Below the pieces are notes generated by a model. That model had not been told where the DNA came from. It worked only from the letters and a program-made list of their open reading frames with translations, and made no database searches. DNA of 6,282 nucleotides from NCBI GenBank assembly GCA_003511885.1, contig DOIX01000273.1:94232-100513 (forward strand). Reading direction: 5' to 3'. Made by a program: the position numbers and the translations under genes. This stretch comes from Cyanobacteria bacterium UBA11153. GTDB lineage: Bacteria > Cyanobacteriota > Cyanobacteriia > Cyanobacteriales > Coleofasciculaceae. Positions within the stretch are counted from its first letter, which is position 1; each line of letters starts with the position of its first letter. Below, piece after piece: positions 3,743 to 6,282 of this stretch.

Positions 3743-6232
3743 ATGAGCATCCACATCTTCGGCATTAGACACCATGGTCCGGGTTCCGGATATGCCCTCC
3801 TTCAAGCACTAGAAACTCTGCAACCTGATGCCATCTTAGTCGAAGGACCACCGGATGGAGATGGTGTATTGCCGTTACTAGTCCATCCGGAGATGAAGCC
3901 ACCTGTTGCTTTGATCGTTTATAGATCGGATTTACCTCGCCAAGCAGTTTATTACCCCTTTGCGGTATTTTCTCCAGAGTGGCAGGCTCTTCAATATGGG
4001 TTAACTCATGGTGTGGCAGTCCGTTTTATGGATTTACCCCAAACTCATCAGTTTGGATTGACAGCTTTAACAGCAGATATTCCAGAGGATCCTAATTTAA
4101 TCTCAACTTCTCCCTCTCAAATTTATACTCAAGAAATTCAATTCGATCCTTTAGGTTGGTTGGGTAAAGCAGCGGGGTATCCTGATGGAGAAAGCTGGTG
4201 GGAAGATGTTATTGAACAGCGTCAAGATAGCACCGATTTATTTACAGCAATTTTAGAAGCAATGACAGTTTTGCGTCAGGAAATACCCCCTTTAGCAGAT
4301 CCCATCGAAGCCAAACGGGAAGCCTATATGCGCAAAATAATTCGTACTGCCCAGAAAGAAGGATTTGAGAAAATTGCTGTTGTTTGTGGCGCTTGGCACG
4401 CCCCTGTATTAGCAGAAGTTAAAAATCAAAAGTCAAAATCCTCAAATAGAGAAAAAGCCCAAGAAAAAAGGCCAGAATATTCTTTACATTCCCCATTATC
4501 CACATCGGTATCATCTATGCCATTGCCGACTCCCCAGGAAGATAATACCCTCCTCAAAGGAATGCCAAAAATAAAGGTAGAAGTTACCTGGATACCTTGG
4601 ACATATAGCAGGCTTTCCTATCAAAGTGGTTATGGTGCAGGAATCAAATCTCCTGGTTGGTACGATCATTTATGGCACTCCAAAGTAGAAAATCGGGATG
4701 GGGCAGATTTTGAAGATAAATTATCGATGGGTGGCGAAGTTTTTGCCCTAAACCAGCCCCGACAAAATCTTCAAAACTCATGCCCCACTTCCCACTCAGA
4801 TTTAGTTATCCGCTGGATGATTAAAGTAGCACAGTTATTGCGGGAGGAAGGATTAGATGCCTCTCCAGCGAATTTAATTGATGCGGTAAGATTAGCAGAA
4901 TCTTTGGCAGGATTGCGCGATCGCACTCTGCCCGGTTTGCCAGAATTAAATGAGGCTACCCAAACCGTCTTGTGCTTTGGTAGCGATATCCCCATGGGTT
5001 TGATTCGCGATAAACTGATTGTCGGGGAAAGGTTAGGGGCAGTACCGGATGAAACCCCGATGGTTCCCTTACAGCAAGATTTGCAGCGGCTACAAAAACG
5101 ACTGCGAATGCCAGCGGAAGCGACTGAGAAGGTATATGAGCTAGATTTGCGCAAAGAAAACGATTTAGCGCGATCGCAATTACTCCACCGTCTCAATTTA
5201 CTGGCTATTCCTTGGGGTATTTTATCTCAGAAAACAACTGGACAGGGAACTTTTAAAGAAAAATGGCGGGTGCGGTGGCAACCGGAATTTGCGGTTAAAT
5301 TAATTGAAGCGGGAATTTGGGGTAACACGATTGTTGATGCGGCAACTGCCTTGAGTTGTAATTTATCAGATGGGATATCAGAATTACCTGGATTAACTCG
5401 TTTATTGAATCTAGTATTATTGGCTGATTTACCTGATGCAGTTGCTTATCTGATGAATCCCTTGCAAAATAAGGTGGCAGTTACTAGCGATGTGGCTCAT
5501 TTAATGGGAGCTTTACCTCCTTTGGCTAATATCCTCCGTTACGGGAATGTTCGCCATCAGGATCGTAATATTATTCGTCATGTCGTAGATGGTTTAGTGG
5601 CAAGAATATGTATCGGTTTGCCGGGATGTTGTTATTCACTTGATGATGATGCTGCCACTAAAATCTATCAGCTATGTCATCAAGTCAATAGTGCCATCTC
5701 TCTCCTCTCAAATCCAGACTATAAAACAGCTTGGCACAAGACACTAACCCAATTAGCGAATATACCGATAATTCACGGGTTATTATCGGGTTATAGTTGT
5801 CGGTTATTGCTGGATGGCAATATTTGGAATACAGAGGAAGTATCGCGCCGGATGGGATTAGCACTTTCTCTGGCTAACCAACCTGCTCAATCTGGAGCTT
5901 GGATAGAAGGATTTTTAACCGGAAGTGGATTATTGTTAATTCACGATGCCAAACTCTGGCAAGTTTTAGATAACTGGGTGACTCAGTTAAAGGGGGATAC
6001 TTTCATTACCTTATTACCCCTCTTGCGCCGCACTTTTGCCACTTTCTCTCTCGGGGAAAAACGTCAAATAGGGGCACAGGTAAAACGGGGAGATCTTACC
6101 CAAGTTGGTAAGATAGTAGAAACAGATAGGGATTGCGATCGCCTCTCTAACGATACCGCACCTCATCGTGCCGATACAGTCTTGCCAATTTTAGCTCAAC
6201 TACTGGGACTGACATCTCCCACTTCAACCTGA
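3743..6232 (+). CDS. DUF5682 family protein
   Basis: This 829-residue protein is recognised as DUF5682, the large partner repeatedly encoded beside YehL-like ATPases and VWA proteins; its function is unknown. The N-terminal domain (1-225) opens with IFGIRHHGPGS (5-15), followed by PDAILVEGPPD (28-38) and ending in IAVVCGAWHAPVL (211-223). Residues 226-275 are a low-complexity polar linker partly made of heptamer DNA repeats. VEVTWIPWTYSRLSYQSGYGAGIKSPGWYDHLW (279-311) looks conserved. Residues about 325-352 form a second variable linker, and 353-520 and 550-790 are mainly helical, with signatures EGLDASPANLIDAVRLAESLAGLR, GFLTGSGLLLIHDAKLW and LLRRTFATFSLGEKRQIG. The C-terminus appears complete. 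No signal peptide or membrane helix is seen. The start is fixed by the conserved motif two residues after the ATG. It is likely cytoplasmic. The pairing with the ATPase at 1704 is inferred from family-wide linkage. Confidence 0.9.
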   Translation: MSIHIFGIRHHGPGSGYALLQALETLQPDAILVEGPPDGDGVLPLLVHPEMKPPVALIVYRSDLPRQAVYYPFAVFSPEWQALQYGLTHGVAVRFMDLPQTHQFGLTALTADIPEDPNLISTSPSQIYTQEIQFDPLGWLGKAAGYPDGESWWEDVIEQRQDSTDLFTAILEAMTVLRQEIPPLADPIEAKREAYMRKIIRTAQKEGFEKIAVVCGAWHAPVLAEVKNQKSKSSNREKAQEKRPEYSLHSPLSTSVSSMPLPTPQEDNTLLKGMPKIKVEVTWIPWTYSRLSYQSGYGAGIKSPGWYDHLWHSKVENRDGADFEDKLSMGGEVFALNQPRQNLQNSCPTSHSDLVIRWMIKVAQLLREEGLDASPANLIDAVRLAESLAGLRDRTLPGLPELNEATQTVLCFGSDIPMGLIRDKLIVGERLGAVPDETPMVPLQQDLQRLQKRLRMPAEATEKVYELDLRKENDLARSQLLHRLNLLAIPWGILSQKTTGQGTFKEKWRVRWQPEFAVKLIEAGIWGNTIVDAATALSCNLSDGISELPGLTRLLNLVLLADLPDAVAYLMNPLQNKVAVTSDVAHLMGALPPLANILRYGNVRHQDRNIIRHVVDGLVARICIGLPGCCYSLDDDAATKIYQLCHQVNSAISLLSNPDYKTAWHKTLTQLANIPIIHGLLSGYSCRLLLDGNIWNTEEVSRRMGLALSLANQPAQSGAWIEGFLTGSGLLLIHDAKLWQVLDNWVTQLKGDTFITLLPLLRRTFATFSLGEKRQIGAQVKRGDLTQVGKIVETDRDCDRLSNDTAPHRADTVLPILAQLLGLTSPTST
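4426..4446 (+). repeat. Heptamer repeat within the DUF5682 linker
   Basis: TCAAAAG (4426-4432), TCAAAAT (4433-4439) and the degenerate CCTCAAA (4440-4446) form three period-7 units, encoding part of NQKSKSSN (residues 228-235). They sit just after the conserved CGAWHAPVL motif, where a variable linker can tolerate added residues. The type matches the repeat in the ATPase 5' end. Confidence 0.6.
4771..4798 (+). repeat. Degenerate cyanobacterial short-repeat remnant in DUF5682
   Basis: TCAAAACTCA followed by TGCCCCACTTCCCACTC resembles the TCAAAAC plus TGCCCC-type repeats common between cyanobacterial genes. It encodes QNSCPTSHS (residues 344-352), part of a linker between the conserved GWYDHLW region and the following helical domain. 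Only one imperfect copy is present, so this is tentative. Confidence 0.3.
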
Positions 6233-6282
6233 GTTGCTCTCCGGCGTTACAATAAACCGTTATTTAGGGCTTGCTGTATAAG
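6233..6282. other. Downstream tail after the DUF5682 gene
   Basis: Fifty non-coding bases remain. AATAA (6251-6255) and TTATT (6260-6264) can form only a 5-bp AT stem and no T-run follows, so no terminator is evident. Transcription could continue into a following gene, where a VWA-domain protein would be expected from known neighbourhoods. Confidence 0.3.

Noticed and set aside
3851..3890. 9-bp inverted repeat (CCGGATGGA / TCCATCCGG, 22-nt loop)
   Set aside because: It is near chance expectation once variable loop lengths are allowed, and it lies in a stretch whose sequence is constrained by the conserved protein.
4771..5196. 141-codon open frame on the minus strand
   Set aside because: It is antisense to the DUF5682 gene, Ser/Arg-rich and lacks any recognisable motif.
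6093..6114. Perfect 8-bp hairpin (ATCTTACC / GGTAAGAT, 6-nt loop) in the DUF5682 gene
   Set aside because: A stem of this size is expected about once by chance in a window this long, and no T-run follows.

Overview
This window looks like chromosomal DNA from a cyanobacterium. It is moderately AT-rich, carries five copies of the octamer GCGATCGC (HIP1, a cyanobacterial hallmark), and has the heptameric TCAAAAN tracts common in filamentous cyanobacteria. Its proteins also read like cyanobacterial members of their families. I cannot name a genus from this sequence alone.

All four recognisable genes lie on the + strand. From left to right they are a DUF5691-family helical protein (90-1631), a MoxR-group AAA+ ATPase of the YehL type (1704-2831), a small FHA-domain protein (2996-3454) and a large DUF5682-family protein (3743-6232). 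The first, second and fourth belong to a recurrent but little-understood gene set. In other bacteria that set usually also includes a SWIM zinc-finger protein and a VWA-domain protein (compare E. coli yehL/yehM/yehP/yehQ). Neither partner is in the window; I expect SWIM upstream of base 1 and VWA downstream of base 6282. The ATPase is probably the motor, the missing VWA protein its metal-dependent adaptor, and DUF5691 and DUF5682 the dedicated partners or effectors. The cellular substrate is unknown.

The FHA gene sits between the ATPase and DUF5682, with 164 bp before it and 288 bp after it, so it looks like an accessory insertion. A terminator-like hairpin and a possible promoter precede it, which suggests a separate transcription unit. 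The FHA domain would tie the module to threonine phosphorylation.

The most unusual non-coding structure is an exact 70-bp-period array after the FHA gene. It has three identical 28-bp cores, each built from two 11-bp direct repeats, and fainter similarity extends back through the FHA stop codon. Other signals are a perfect 35-nt palindrome inside the DUF5691 gene, and heptamer repeats incorporated in frame into both the ATPase N-terminus and a DUF5682 linker.
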